Part shown: positions 16,595 through 24,702 of the stretch, piece after piece
Numbering within the stretch: the stretch's first letter is position 1
How the letters are laid out: each line of letters opens with the position of its first letter
Assembly: GCA_018208355.1 (NCBI GenBank)
Contig: CP062796.1
Coordinates: forward strand, 1,982,517 to 2,046,516
Direction of reading: 5' to 3'
DNA: 64,000 nucleotides
Source of the DNA: Candidatus Fermentithermobacillus carboniphilus
GTDB lineage: Bacteria > Bacillota > Sulfobacillia > Fermentithermobacillales > Fermentithermobacillaceae
Program-made: the position numbers and the translations under genes
Notes under the pieces: model-generated
The model's database searches: none
Seen by the model: only the letters and a program-made list of their open reading frames with translations
Told to the model about the DNA's origin: nothing

Positions 16595-16760
16595 GCATTC
16601 CTCTCCCTCGCTCATTTATGTCTTCGCGGTTAACTACGATACATCTGCCACGTTCAACCAACACCATAATACAACGGCACGGACGGTGGTCTAAACGGGG
16701 TGGGACCAGTCTCGAGCATTTTGGCGTCGATCAATCGCGTTTGAAGACGAGCCGGTCGGA

Positions 16761-16804
16761 AGAAGGAGAAGAAGGAGAAGAAGGAGAAGAAGGAGAAGAA
16801 GGAA
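16761..16804. repeat. Tandem 9-bp repeat AGAAGGAGA, about five copies
   Basis: Nearly perfect head-to-tail copies of a nine-base purine unit. If translated on the plus strand it would give a Glu/Gly run, but no plausible gene surrounds it. It is a simple sequence repeat prone to slippage, about 170 bases upstream of the ftcD start. Confidence 0.85.
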
Positions 16805-16928
16805 AAATCGGTAACCGCCTCTAATTATTCCCTCCGATATGAACTACTGACTGGATAAAGCGCTGCTGCAACAGATATTCCGACAAATGTTGAATGGATC
16901 GACTTTGCGAAGTACGTTTCCGGAATAG

Positions 16929-16957
16929 TTGCAAGGTAATGCATCAGGATGTATAAC
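16929..16957 (+). promoter_or_regulatory. Vegetative promoter for the amino-acid ABC transporter
   Basis: TTGCAA and TATAAC are separated by exactly 17 bases, giving a good SigA-type match. It would start a transcript with a ~210-base leader before the binding-protein gene, enclosing the palindromes at 17062-17099. Confidence 0.6.
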
Positions 16958-17061
16958 TATACCAACAGTGCAGGGCTACAGGAACTGATTGCAAAACGGA
17001 GTCTCCGTCGAATCCGGGAACCTGGTTTACTGTGGAACGGTTGCTTTCGGGGAGGTGAGAA

Positions 17062-17099
17062 GGGACACTCACGTGAGTGCCCGGTGAAGCTTTGCACCG
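17062..17099 (+). promoter_or_regulatory. Palindromic, possibly structured leader element
   Basis: CACTCACGTGAGTG at 17066-17079 is a perfect 14-base palindrome flanked by GGG and CCC, so it can act as a repressor site in DNA or a hairpin in RNA. A second stem CGGTG/CACCG follows immediately. The leader is about 210 bases long, and no known riboswitch consensus was recognised. Confidence 0.4.
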
Positions 17100-17176
17100 T
17101 CAATGCAGCTAGAATATGCCGGTCTTTCCATTCTCGTTTGAGGTCATTTCATCTTACTGCGAAAGGATGAGAATCA

Positions 17177-17992
17177 GTGAAGAAAACCTTTACTCTTGTG
17201 GTGTTGTCGCTTGTCTTGATTTCTGCCGTTTTTGTGGGAGGATGCGCCCAGAAGGCGGCGAATCCTCCCGCCCAGACCAAGACTGATGCTCCCAAGCGCA
17301 AGCTAGTAGCTGTTGGAGAATGTACGTTTGCTCCCTTCGAGTTCATAGACGAGAAAACGGGTAAACCCGCGGGATTTGACGTCGAGCTCATCCAGGCCAT
17401 TGCCGAGGCCTCTGGCTTCGAAGTTGAGTACAAGAACCTAGACTGGAACAGCCTGATACCGGCCCTTAACAACAAAGAGGCAGACCTCGTTGTATCGGGA
17501 ATGACCATCACAGATGAACGTGCCCTGCAGGTCACGTTCTCCGATCCGTATTTCACGTCCGGTCAGGCGTGGGCGGTAAAGGAAGGATCTCCGATTAAGA
17601 CCATTTCTGATCTTGCCGGCAAGACGGTGGCCGTGCAGAATAACACTACGGGCGATTACGCGGCACAGAAACTGGATGCTAGGTTCAAGGAAGAGAAGAA
17701 GCCGGGATTGATCATAAAACGCTTTGACAACGCCGCAGATGTTTTCAACGAACTAAAAGCCGGAGGAGTTGACGCCATCATTTCCGACCTTCCGGTCATC
17801 CGGGAATACCTCAAGAACCACCCGGAGGACAAGCTGATCATCCCCGAACCCGCCTTCACAGTGGAGTATTACGGCATTGCCATGCGCAAGCAGGACAAGG
17901 ATATTCACGAACTCATCAACAAGGGCCTTGCCAAGATAAAGGCGAGCGGCAAGTACGACGAGATCTACCAGAAATATTTCGGCAAGAAGTGA
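17177..17992 (+). CDS. Polar amino-acid ABC transporter binding lipoprotein (SBP family 3)
   Basis: Extracytoplasmic amino-acid-binding lipoprotein, 271 residues. GTG start with GAAAGG upstream; lipoprotein signal with lipobox VGGC placing the modified Cys near residue 23. Family-3 features include CTFAPFEFIDEKTGKPAGFD, ADLVVSGMTITDERA and the Arg of that segment that contacts the ligand carboxylate, and VQNNTTGDYAAQKL. Length and layout match HisJ/GlnH-type proteins. The next two genes supply permease and ATPase, making a complete three-gene importer. Substrate may be Gln, His, Arg or Cys; the position next to formiminoglutamate genes gives mild support for a His- or Glu-family substrate. 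Confidence 0.94.
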   Translation: MKKTFTLVVLSLVLISAVFVGGCAQKAANPPAQTKTDAPKRKLVAVGECTFAPFEFIDEKTGKPAGFDVELIQAIAEASGFEVEYKNLDWNSLIPALNNKEADLVVSGMTITDERALQVTFSDPYFTSGQAWAVKEGSPIKTISDLAGKTVAVQNNTTGDYAAQKLDARFKEEKKPGLIIKRFDNAADVFNELKAGGVDAIISDLPVIREYLKNHPEDKLIIPEPAFTVEYYGIAMRKQDKDIHELINKGLAKIKASGKYDEIYQKYFGKK

Positions 17993-17998
17993 TTTTTG

Positions 17999-18036
17999 TC
18001 CCGGGCAACTCTTTCTTCACCGGCAGTTGCCCGGGA
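17999..18036 (+). terminator. Intercistronic hairpin after the amino-acid-binding protein
   Basis: A perfect 12-bp stem TCCCGGGCAACT/AGTTGCCCGGGA with a 14-base loop starts six bases after the stop codon. No T-run follows. As in the peptide operon, it probably makes the binding protein more abundant than the permease by partial termination or message protection. Confidence 0.65.
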
Positions 18037-18079
18037 TAATTCAAATCCATCAGAAGATGCGAGCGAAGGAGAGTGGGGA

Positions 18080-18745
18080 ATGACGTACGATGTTGAAGCG
18101 GTGGCAAGATACCTACCTTTTCTCCTGAGAGGTATTACCGTTACCCTGCAGTTCACCGTCTTGTCTTTCGTTCTCGGCTCTGTACTGGGGCTCGTCTTCG
18201 CTCTCGGACGTATTAGCAGGAATCCGGTGCTCAGAGTTCCGTGCCGTGCTTACATCGACTTCATACGAGGGACCCCCCTCCTGGCCCAGATTTACCTGGT
18301 ACATTTCGGATTTCCTCAAATGTTCGGGTATAAGCCCGTAGGATGGGTAGACGCGGTTGTGGCCCTCACTCTGAACTCGGCCGCGTACGTTGCGGAAATA
18401 TTCCGGGCGGGCATTGAATCGATCGAGCGCGGGCAGATGGAAGCCGCCCGTTCTTTAGGGATGACCTACAGCCAGGCCATGAGATACGTGGTCCTGCCGC
18501 AGGCTTTCAGAAGGGTAGTCCCGCCCATGGGTAACGAATTCATAGCGCTTCTCAAAGAATCGTCCCTAGTTTCAGTCATCGGTATGGAAGACCTCATGAT
18601 GAAAGCCAGGATGATGGCGGGAAGGAGTTTCAAGGCGTTCGAAGCCTATTTCACCATAGCTCTTATCTACCTCGCTCTCACGTTCACGTTCGCGAGGCTT
18701 CTTGACTTCCTCGAGAGGAGAATCAAAACCAATGGTCACGGTTGA
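18080..18745 (+). CDS. Amino-acid ABC transporter permease (HisM/GlnP family)
   Basis: Integral membrane permease, ~221 residues and about five helices. Start chosen at the ATG preceded by GAAGGAGAGTGGGGA; the frame is open further upstream across the hairpin but that part is not protein-like. Typical features are [17 protein letters not shown], the [11 protein letters not shown] motif, [17 protein letters not shown] and the EAA loop [25 protein letters not shown]. The stop lies 14 bases inside the ATPase gene, so the two are translationally coupled. Confidence 0.95.
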   Translation: MTYDVEAVARYLPFLLRGITVTLQFTVLSFVLGSVLGLVFALGRISRNPVLRVPCRAYIDFIRGTPLLAQIYLVHFGFPQMFGYKPVGWVDAVVALTLNSAAYVAEIFRAGIESIERGQMEAARSLGMTYSQAMRYVVLPQAFRRVVPPMGNEFIALLKESSLVSVIGMEDLMMKARMMAGRSFKAFEAYFTIALIYLALTFTFARLLDFLERRIKTNGHG

Positions 18746-19454
18746 GAACCTTCACAAAAGATTTGGCGACCTCCACGTCCTAAAAGGGATCAGCCTCAAA
18801 GTCCAAAAAGGAGAAGTTCTCGTGATCATAGGCCCGAGTGGTTCTGGAAAGAGCACTTTCTTGAGGTGCCTGAACCACCTAGAGATACCGACGTCAGGAA
18901 AGATTATGATAGATGGCGTTGACCTTGGAGACCGGCATACCAACATAAACTTGGTCCGCCGGTCGGTAGGGATGGTATTTCAGCACTTCAACCTTTTTCC
19001 CCATCTCACAGCGCTTGAGAACATAATCCTTGCCCCGGTAAAAGTTCTCGGGATGAGTAGGTCCGAGGCCGAAGACAGGGGAATGGAGCTTCTTGGGAAA
19101 GTGGGCCTTGCCGATAAGCGCGACGCTTATCCAGACCAGCTGTCGGGTGGCCAGAAGCAAAGAGTTGCGATCGCGAGGGCCCTTGCCATGAAGCCTAAAC
19201 TCATGCTTTTCGACGAACCTACGTCGGCCCTGGATCCCGAGATGATCGGGGAGGTCCTTGGGGTAATGAGGGAGCTCGCCATCGAGGGAATGACTATGAT
19301 AGTGGTCAGTCACGAAATGGGCTTCGCGAGGGAAGTTGCCGATCGCGTGTTGCTGCTCGACGGTGGAGTCATTGTGGAAGAAGGGACTCCTTCGGAGTTT
19401 TTCGGCAATCCGAAGCACGAGAGGACCAGGGCGTTTCTGAGCAAGATCTTGTGA
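18732..19454 (+). CDS. Amino-acid ABC transporter ATPase (GlnQ/HisP family)
   Basis: Cytoplasmic ATPase of ~240 residues. Starts with the ATG of [19 protein letters not shown], preceded by GAGAGGAG. Walker A is [13 protein letters not shown], signature [15 protein letters not shown], Walker [16 protein letters not shown], and the switch histidine is in VVSHEMGFA, all hallmarks of the polar amino-acid subfamily. It ends the transporter operon; 256 bases of spacer with no recognised terminator follow. Confidence 0.96.
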   Translation: MVTVENLHKRFGDLHVLKGISLKVQKGEVLVIIGPSGSGKSTFLRCLNHLEIPTSGKIMIDGVDLGDRHTNINLVRRSVGMVFQHFNLFPHLTALENIILAPVKVLGMSRSEAEDRGMELLGKVGLADKRDAYPDQLSGGQKQRVAIARALAMKPKLMLFDEPTSALDPEMIGEVLGVMRELAIEGMTMIVVSHEMGFAREVADRVLLLDGGVIVEEGTPSEFFGNPKHERTRAFLSKIL

Positions 19455-19710
19455 CGGGTTTCCACGAAGATTTGTACGTAACTCCCGAAGAATCCTGCCT
19501 GCCTTTTCGCGTCGTAACCGGAGCCTTCTCTCGGTGGGGTGGCATCTTAACCGTCTTAACTCCTGGCTACCGGCAATATCTTGAGGTCTACCGTAAGCCG
19601 CTATGGCATATCCCTTGCCTCCCATGTCCATACCTGAAAATCACGGACAAAAGGATTGCCGGCCAGTGCAGGATGATAGAATGAAGTAGCAGAAAGAGAG
19701 GAGGGCTCTA

Positions 19711-20409
19711 TTGGAACATATCCTGGGCTTCCTGAAAGATCCTTTCTTAGGACCTATATATGCCCTGTTTTTGGGAATCCTGGCTTCTTTAAGCCCCTGT
19801 GCTCTGGGAGCTGTACCGCTCCTCGTGGGTCACATGGCAGGATCCCGAAGGACCACACGTTTAAAAAATGCCTTCCTCTTCATTCTGGGTATGACTGGGG
19901 CCCTGACCATGGCTGGCGCCGTGGCGGGGACGGTCGGAAAGTCGCTCATACTGGTTGCTCCGTGGCTACGGTTATTGGCCGGATTTCTCTTTATCCTTGC
20001 AGGGCTTTCGTATCTCGACGTCTTCAGCCGGCCTAAGACGTGCACGGTGGATGTTTCCCTTGGCCAAGGGTCACGGCCCGAGCCAGATTCCCCTATCAGA
20101 GGGGTTCTGGAGAGTCTTGGCCTGGGAGTCATGTACGGATTATCGGCTTCCCCCTGCGCCACGCCGGTCCTTCTCGCAATACTCGCGGTGGTGGCCACTT
20201 CGGGGTCGGCGGGTCATGGAATGACGCTCCTTTTTGCGTATTCACTGGGTCAATCTTTTCTTGTGGCCGTTGCGGGTATTTTTGCCGTTAATTTCCGGAG
20301 GTTCCTCGAAGGCGGGAAAAAAGTTTACGTGCTCGGAATCGTCAGGAAGGCCGGGGGTCTTCTGGTCTTGGCTTTCGGTATATACCTCCTCGTCCGACCG
20401 TATCTGTGA
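19711..20409 (+). CDS. ccdA: CcdA-type thiol-electron transporter
   Basis: Polytopic membrane protein, 232 residues and about six helices, that passes electrons from cytoplasmic thioredoxin to extracytoplasmic thiols. Each of two homologous halves carries a conserved Cys in the pattern SPCA (ASLSPCALGAVPLLVG at residues ~27-40 and SASPCATPVLLAIL at ~147-160). GAGGAGGG precedes the TTG start. The next gene is a membrane-anchored thioredoxin, the natural acceptor. A role in cytochrome c maturation, in keeping coat or envelope thiols reduced, or in sporulation is possible; no cytochrome gene is nearby. Confidence 0.9.
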   Translation: MEHILGFLKDPFLGPIYALFLGILASLSPCALGAVPLLVGHMAGSRRTTRLKNAFLFILGMTGALTMAGAVAGTVGKSLILVAPWLRLLAGFLFILAGLSYLDVFSRPKTCTVDVSLGQGSRPEPDSPIRGVLESLGLGVMYGLSASPCATPVLLAILAVVATSGSAGHGMTLLFAYSLGQSFLVAVAGIFAVNFRRFLEGGKKVYVLGIVRKAGGLLVLAFGIYLLVRPYL

Positions 20410-20505
20410 GGCGAGAGCGTTCTGGGGAGGTTTCCGGTTCGGGATTTTTGCTCGAGGGGCAAGTGGTGGCTATCAGGGAGCCCCGTGGCGGGAGGTTGTG
20501 GCAGG

Positions 20506-20949
20506 ATGTTCAGATCGTGTTCAACTAAGGTGCGGGCTGTGGTGCTGGCGGTGGTCGTGGTTGTCCTTTCCATGGGATGGTGGTATGCCAACCGAGCGGC
20601 AGTCTCACAGAACAAGGGGGGAACCGTTCCGGATGTAGATCCGGAGACTTTTGCGTCCATCCAAGCTCGGGGCAAGCCCGGCATCCTTGAGTTTTATACT
20701 ACAACATGCCCTTACTGCAAGATGATTGAGCCTGTTTTATCCAGGATAAGTCGGGAATATGGGTCCCAGATCTTTGTGGTCAAAATGAACGCGGAAAAGT
20801 ATCCGCAGCAAGCCGGGAAATACCAGATCCCTGGTGTACCTACACTGGTTTTCTTCGGCGCGTCAGGCGAGCCTAAAGCTTTGGCCGCGGGGTACAGGGA
20901 ATACGAGAGCCTATTGGACATACTGAGAGGGCTCGAACTTATACGATAG
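20506..20949 (+). CDS. Membrane-anchored thioredoxin-like protein
   Basis: A 147-residue protein with one N-terminal transmembrane helix (VRAVVLAVVVVVLSMGWWY) and an extracytoplasmic thioredoxin fold. The active site is CPYC within LEFYTTTCPYCKMIEPVL, and the cis-proline is in IPGVPTLVFF. ATG start chosen with GGAGG ten bases upstream. It follows ccdA by about 96 bases and probably receives electrons from it to reduce or shuffle outer thiols. The CPYC dipeptide is more glutaredoxin-like than the usual CGPC, pointing to an oxidising or isomerase-type potential. Confidence 0.88.
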   Translation: MFRSCSTKVRAVVLAVVVVVLSMGWWYANRAAVSQNKGGTVPDVDPETFASIQARGKPGILEFYTTTCPYCKMIEPVLSRISREYGSQIFVVKMNAEKYPQQAGKYQIPGVPTLVFFGASGEPKALAAGYREYESLLDILRGLELIR

Positions 20950-21018
20950 GCTCGTGGTGGCGGTAGTGCCTTCCTTGTCCCTCCGGCAGCCCGTGGCTCG
21001 AAGTTATACGGTAAGCTT
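20930..21018. repeat. Imperfect 65-base tandem duplication at the thioredoxin 3' end
   Basis: GGCTCGAACTTATACGATAG at the gene's end recurs as GGCTCGAAGTTATACGGTAA starting 65 bases later, with weaker similarity continuing downstream. It looks like an old tandem duplication of the last codons and following spacer. Confidence 0.5.
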
Positions 21019-21124
21019 GCGGTTCTTGCCTCGATTACCCGGCGTGAGCCCGTGTTTTTAACCTCGGTCGAGCCAACGCAATTGCGGATGAAGTACCTGT
21101 GATAGGGAAAAAGATTTAGGCGCA

Positions 21125-22327
21125 TTACCTTCCTGCCAATGAAGGCGTCTTCGGTTCTCCGCGCTGGTCCAGTAGAAACTCCAAAGTGATGAAAGACGAA
21201 GACTCCAGCACGTACCAGGGATAGGGGCGGCCTTGAGTCACGAACGCCCTCATCGCCCATTCCAGATAGCGTCTGGCTTTCTCCGAATCGTTCATCATGT
21301 AGGCCGCTACCGCAATAGTCCCCCACGGGAACCTGTCGTTTTTCACTCCAAGCTCCCATCCCGGAAACTCGGCGTTGAACTCTTGCCAGATCCTGATGGC
21401 CCTCGGGTCGCCGGGGTCGAGGACGCCGCAGGACAGGAGGTAAACCTGGGAGACTCCGTCAGGGTACCACTTGCCTCGTTTCGGAAGACGTTTTCCCAGA
21501 GGAGAATAAGACCACGCGTATTTCCCCGTAGCAGGATCGTAGAGGACCCTTTGGATCCCGTCCCGGATTGCTTCTGCTACTTTCCTGTATGAGGCGGCTT
21601 TGTCGTGGAACCCCAGCTCCTCGAGGGTGCCAGCCCAATCGGTGATTCCCCGGTAATTTTCTGCGTTGTCCATGAGATACTTTGTTCTAGAAGCCGGTTT
21701 CACGAAGACGAGACCGTCCTTGTCCTGCAGGTTCACTATCACGTCGGCTACCTGATTAATGAGATCCAGATTTTCCCAAAGGAAACTCGAATCCCCGGTC
21801 TTCTTGTGATAATGCGCCACCAAAGATAGGAAGGTGGATGCATAACTATCGGCAGAGTCGTAGTTTCTGGTGGGCTCGAGAGTATTCCCCCGGACCTTGT
21901 AATCGTATATGGTTCCGTAAAGTCCCCATCTGTCGGGAAAATTCAAGTGATCCAGGTACCATGAGATGTAGTCTTTCGCCCGGGAAGGGTCGATGTCCAC
22001 AAGGGCCCTTGCCGCCAGGTTTCCGAAATACGGGATGACCGTATCGCTATCTGGAGTTTGGGTGATGGCACCTCCAGGGAGCTGGCACTGGAGCAACCAT
22101 TCTCTTTCCGTTGGTGCGAAAATCACGCCGTCACCCACGGGCGGTTTTTCAGACGCTCCTGAGAGCCTGTCTTCCCGTGTCTTGTAAGACAGCATTCGTA
22201 CGCCATATTTATCCTCCCGTGTCCCTGTCACGACATAGGTGAAGATGATGGCCAGGGACAGGACGACTACCGTCGTGATGGCCATGACAGCAAGGAACCT
22301 GCAGTGTGACGCGATCCAAGAACTCAA
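21125..22327 (-). CDS. Membrane-anchored protein with six-hairpin (alpha/alpha-barrel) glycosidase-like fold
   Basis: A 400-residue protein with an uncleaved N-terminal helix (FLAVMAITTVVVLSLAIIFTYVV) and an external domain. The body has repeats of helical hairpins with aromatic and acidic residues (RNYDSADSYASTFLSLVAHY, WENLDLINQVADVIVNLQD, NYRGITDWAGTLEELGF, YPDGVSQVYLLSCG) typical of glycosidases with an (alpha/alpha)6 barrel. No specific GH family could be assigned by eye; a likely acid residue is Asp in NYDSAD or ITDWAG. It stands alone, convergent with the thioredoxin gene and divergent from dapF. Possible role in trimming an external polysaccharide or cell-wall glycan. Confidence 0.65.
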   Translation of the reverse strand: MSSWIASHCRFLAVMAITTVVVLSLAIIFTYVVTGTREDKYGVRMLSYKTREDRLSGASEKPPVGDGVIFAPTEREWLLQCQLPGGAITQTPDSDTVIPYFGNLAARALVDIDPSRAKDYISWYLDHLNFPDRWGLYGTIYDYKVRGNTLEPTRNYDSADSYASTFLSLVAHYHKKTGDSSFLWENLDLINQVADVIVNLQDKDGLVFVKPASRTKYLMDNAENYRGITDWAGTLEELGFHDKAASYRKVAEAIRDGIQRVLYDPATGKYAWSYSPLGKRLPKRGKWYPDGVSQVYLLSCGVLDPGDPRAIRIWQEFNAEFPGWELGVKNDRFPWGTIAVAAYMMNDSEKARRYLEWAMRAFVTQGRPYPWYVLESSSFITLEFLLDQRGEPKTPSLAGR

Positions 22328-22589
22328 AGCCGAGTCTCCTTACGTGATAAGGGTGTCGGGTGCCTTTTCGGTGTCGACTCTTTTTTCTCTTCAATTCCGC
22401 CGTAAGGACTTCAATGAGGTCGAACAAAAGTCCTGCTAGAGGGAGCAATTCCATGACTGCCACATTATGGAGGCGGGGGTGGGAGGGGAAATGGGAGGTT
22501 TGTTGAAGGAGTTATTGATATGGAAAATCAATTATAAGACTGAGCTTGGATTCAAAAAAGGCAGTACGCGTGTAGAGGGGGTCAAGAGT

Positions 22590-23501
22590 GTGAGTATGGA
22601 GCCTGGTGAAGTACAGGAGACGCACCGAACCGTTTTGGAAATCCCTTTCACAAAAATGCATGGCCTCGGTAATGACTATATTTACGTAGACAGGTTTTCA
22701 TACCGGGAAGAACACGACTGGTCAGAACTTTCCAGGGCTATCTCTGAGCGGCATTTCGGGGTGGGGTCCGATGGTCTCATCCTCATAGAACCGTCTTCAG
22801 TAGCCGATTTCCGCATGCGCATGTTCAACTCTGATGGCCTGGAGGGAGAAATGTGCGGAAATGGCGTGAGATGTTTCGCGAAATACGTCTACGAGCACGG
22901 CCTTACCGAAAAGACAGATCTGGTGATCGAGACGAAAGCCGGCCTGATCAGACCCCACCTTTTGGTGAGAGACGGAAAAGTCCAATCGGTTTCGGTCGAT
23001 ATGGGAATACCTCGTCTCGGGAGGAAAGACATTCCTCTTTCCAGATTGGATGGACCCGAGCCTGCCATCGGGGAGCCAATTGAGCTCGACGGTGAGACCT
23101 ATTACGGTACGCCGGTTTCAATGGGAAACCCTCACTGTGTGTTCTTTGTAGACGATGTGTGGCAGGTCGACCTCGAAAAAATAGGTCCCAGGCTAGAACA
23201 CCACCCAATTTTTCCGGAGAGGGCCAATATTGAGTTCGTGGCTGTGAAGTCCAGGGATGCCATAGAAATGCGGATCTGGGAGAGAGGTTCCGGGATAACG
23301 CTGGCCTCAGGGACGGGGTCCTCAGCATCTGTAGTGGCCTCCATCTTGAACGGCAAGGTAGACCGCGGCAAACCGGTCAAAGTCAGGTTACCGGGAGGGG
23401 TACTTTTAGTAGAGTGGAGAGAAGACGGCCACGTGTGGCAACATGGGCCCGCGGTTGAAGTAGCCAGCGGGGTGTTCTTGTGGGAAAGGCCGCTTACCTA
23501 G
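22590..23501 (+). CDS. dapF: Diaminopimelate epimerase homologue with Ser in place of the second catalytic Cys
   Basis: Cytoplasmic PLP-independent racemase fold, ~303 residues. The first half is canonical: KMHGLGNDYIYVD and the catalytic Cys motif GEMCGNGVRC. In the second half the usual acid/base site (ERGxGxT-LACGTGAC) reads WERGSGITLASGTGSSAS: Glu and Arg are kept but the second catalytic Cys is Ser. MGNPHCVFFVDDV is conserved. Start is set at a GTG with AGAGGGGG about nine bases upstream; an ATG six bases later or another further on is possible. Canonical DapF makes meso-DAP for peptidoglycan and dipicolinate; with Ser the enzyme may use altered chemistry or substrate, or be weak. No other lysine-pathway gene is adjacent. 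Confidence 0.85.
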   Translation: MSMEPGEVQETHRTVLEIPFTKMHGLGNDYIYVDRFSYREEHDWSELSRAISERHFGVGSDGLILIEPSSVADFRMRMFNSDGLEGEMCGNGVRCFAKYVYEHGLTEKTDLVIETKAGLIRPHLLVRDGKVQSVSVDMGIPRLGRKDIPLSRLDGPEPAIGEPIELDGETYYGTPVSMGNPHCVFFVDDVWQVDLEKIGPRLEHHPIFPERANIEFVAVKSRDAIEMRIWERGSGITLASGTGSSASVVASILNGKVDRGKPVKVRLPGGVLLVEWREDGHVWQHGPAVEVASGVFLWERPLT

Positions 23502-23604
23502 TTTTTTGGCACCATCCTTGAAGTTGTCGGAAGTAATTCCTGGGTGGCCTCCCGTATGGACCAGGCGTTATGTCTATTTTTCTGTGCAGGATGGAGAGGT
23601 TCAG

Positions 23605-24576
23605 ATGTCGCAGCTTTTTGCGGATTTTCTTTTGTTATTGGTCACGATCGTTTGGGGCAGTACTTTCGTGCTAGTAAAGAACACCGTTTCGTCGATGGGC
23701 CCTCTCACATTCATTGCCGTCAGGTTTTTCATCGGTGGAATGGCCCTTTTGGTCTGGTACGGTGGGAGCCGACTGTTTTCAAGCTCCAGAGCGGTACCGC
23801 GGATGTCAGGAGTCGAAGGAGATCCGGAGGAGACTTTTCTTTCAGCGAAAAGACTTGGCCGGGGAGCTTTTTTGACCGGGTTTGCCCTGTTTTTTGCCTA
23901 TGTCACCCAGACACTGGGTCTTATGACAATCCCGGCAGGCCGGGCTGCATTCATTACTGGCCTTTCGGTGGTGATAGTGCCTTTAGCGTCCAATTTCATG
24001 TTCAGAGCTTCGCCTGATAAATTTGCGGTAGTTGGCGTGAGCCTTGCCACCGTCGGGTTAGGCTTCATGTCGCTGGAGTTCCCCTTTCGCGTAGCCGCCG
24101 GGGACCTCCTGGTTTTCCTGTGTGCTCTGGGTTTTGCAGCTCACATCCTTCTGGTCGATTCTTACTCGAAGGGAAATGACCCCGTGCTTTTCGCAGCCGT
24201 GCAGCTTTTGGTCGTTTCCGGAGGGTCTTTCGCCACGGCGGTCTTTCTCGAACGTCCCCTCTACGTGCCACCGGCCGCCTGGGGCACCATCGTCTTCACG
24301 GCCCTTTTAGCGACTTCTTTCACTTTTCTGACCCAGTCGGCGGTCCAGAGGTACACATCGGCGACTCATACCGCCCTCATCTTCTCGGCGGAACCGGTTT
24401 TCGGCGCCGTCTTCGCGTGGCTTTTGGCGGGAGAAGTTTTGAGCCTCCGGGAGATAGTTGGCGCGGGTCTCATCCTGGCTGGAATGCTGGTGTCCGAGTT
24501 AGGGCCGGTCCTGTCCCGAGGGCCGGATCGGGAGGTTATGAAGGAAAGAGGTAAGGCGTCAGGTAGTATCGGATAG
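23605..24576 (+). CDS. EamA-family drug/metabolite transporter (DMT superfamily)
   Basis: Integral membrane protein of ~323 residues with ten predicted helices in two EamA repeats. Starts at MSQLFADFLLLLVTIVWGSTFVLVK, a classic EamA opening; GGAGAGG lies five bases upstream. The second repeat includes SATHTALIFSAEPVFGAVFAWLLAGE and ends with LILAGMLVSELGP. Between helices 2 and 3 is a polar loop (RAVPRMSGVEGDPEETFLS). Members export amino acids or metabolites; the substrate cannot be read. It ends at a terminator shared with the converging minus-strand operon. Confidence 0.93.
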   Translation: MSQLFADFLLLLVTIVWGSTFVLVKNTVSSMGPLTFIAVRFFIGGMALLVWYGGSRLFSSSRAVPRMSGVEGDPEETFLSAKRLGRGAFLTGFALFFAYVTQTLGLMTIPAGRAAFITGLSVVIVPLASNFMFRASPDKFAVVGVSLATVGLGFMSLEFPFRVAAGDLLVFLCALGFAAHILLVDSYSKGNDPVLFAAVQLLVVSGGSFATAVFLERPLYVPPAAWGTIVFTALLATSFTFLTQSAVQRYTSATHTALIFSAEPVFGAVFAWLLAGEVLSLREIVGAGLILAGMLVSELGPVLSRGPDREVMKERGKASGSIG

Positions 24577-24608
24577 GGGATAGGCTCCCCGGGCTGTGCC
24601 AAAAGAAA

Positions 24609-24635
24609 AAACCCCCGGACTATAACCGGGGGTTT
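24609..24635 (-). terminator. Strong terminator of the first DUF6754 operon (shared)
   Basis: AAACCCCCGG and CCGGGGGTTT form a 10-bp stem with a short loop. Read on the minus strand the stem is followed by TTTTTTCTTTT, an ideal intrinsic terminator for the operon that ends at 24703. On the plus strand the tail is only TTTCTG, so it is weaker for the transporter gene. Confidence 0.85.
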
Positions 24636-24702
24636 CTGAGTCTAGACGAAACTCGGAGGATGATATTTAATTGGATGCTCTTTCAAGATGCCTGTTACTC
24701 TG

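Larger units (their letters stand above)
16595..17176. other. Long intergenic region upstream of the amino-acid transporter
   Basis: Divergent region between ftcD and the transporter. It holds a (GAAGGAGAA)n tract, a good vegetative promoter and a structured leader (each listed separately). No further gene is visible. Confidence 0.5.

Noticed and set aside
16618-16824. Coding reading of the GAAGGAGAA tract (Glu/Gly-rich peptide)
   Set aside because: No ribosome binding site, the protein is otherwise unstructured low complexity, and it lies in the upstream region of ftcD.
17040-17099. Glutamine, glycine or lysine riboswitch before the amino-acid transporter
   Set aside because: The conserved core sequences of these classes could not be found; only generic palindromes are visible, so it is kept as an unclassified leader.
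19451-19684. 77-codon frame after the amino-acid transporter ATPase
   Set aside because: No ribosome binding site or recognisable domain, and it would overlap the ATPase stop; treated as spacer.
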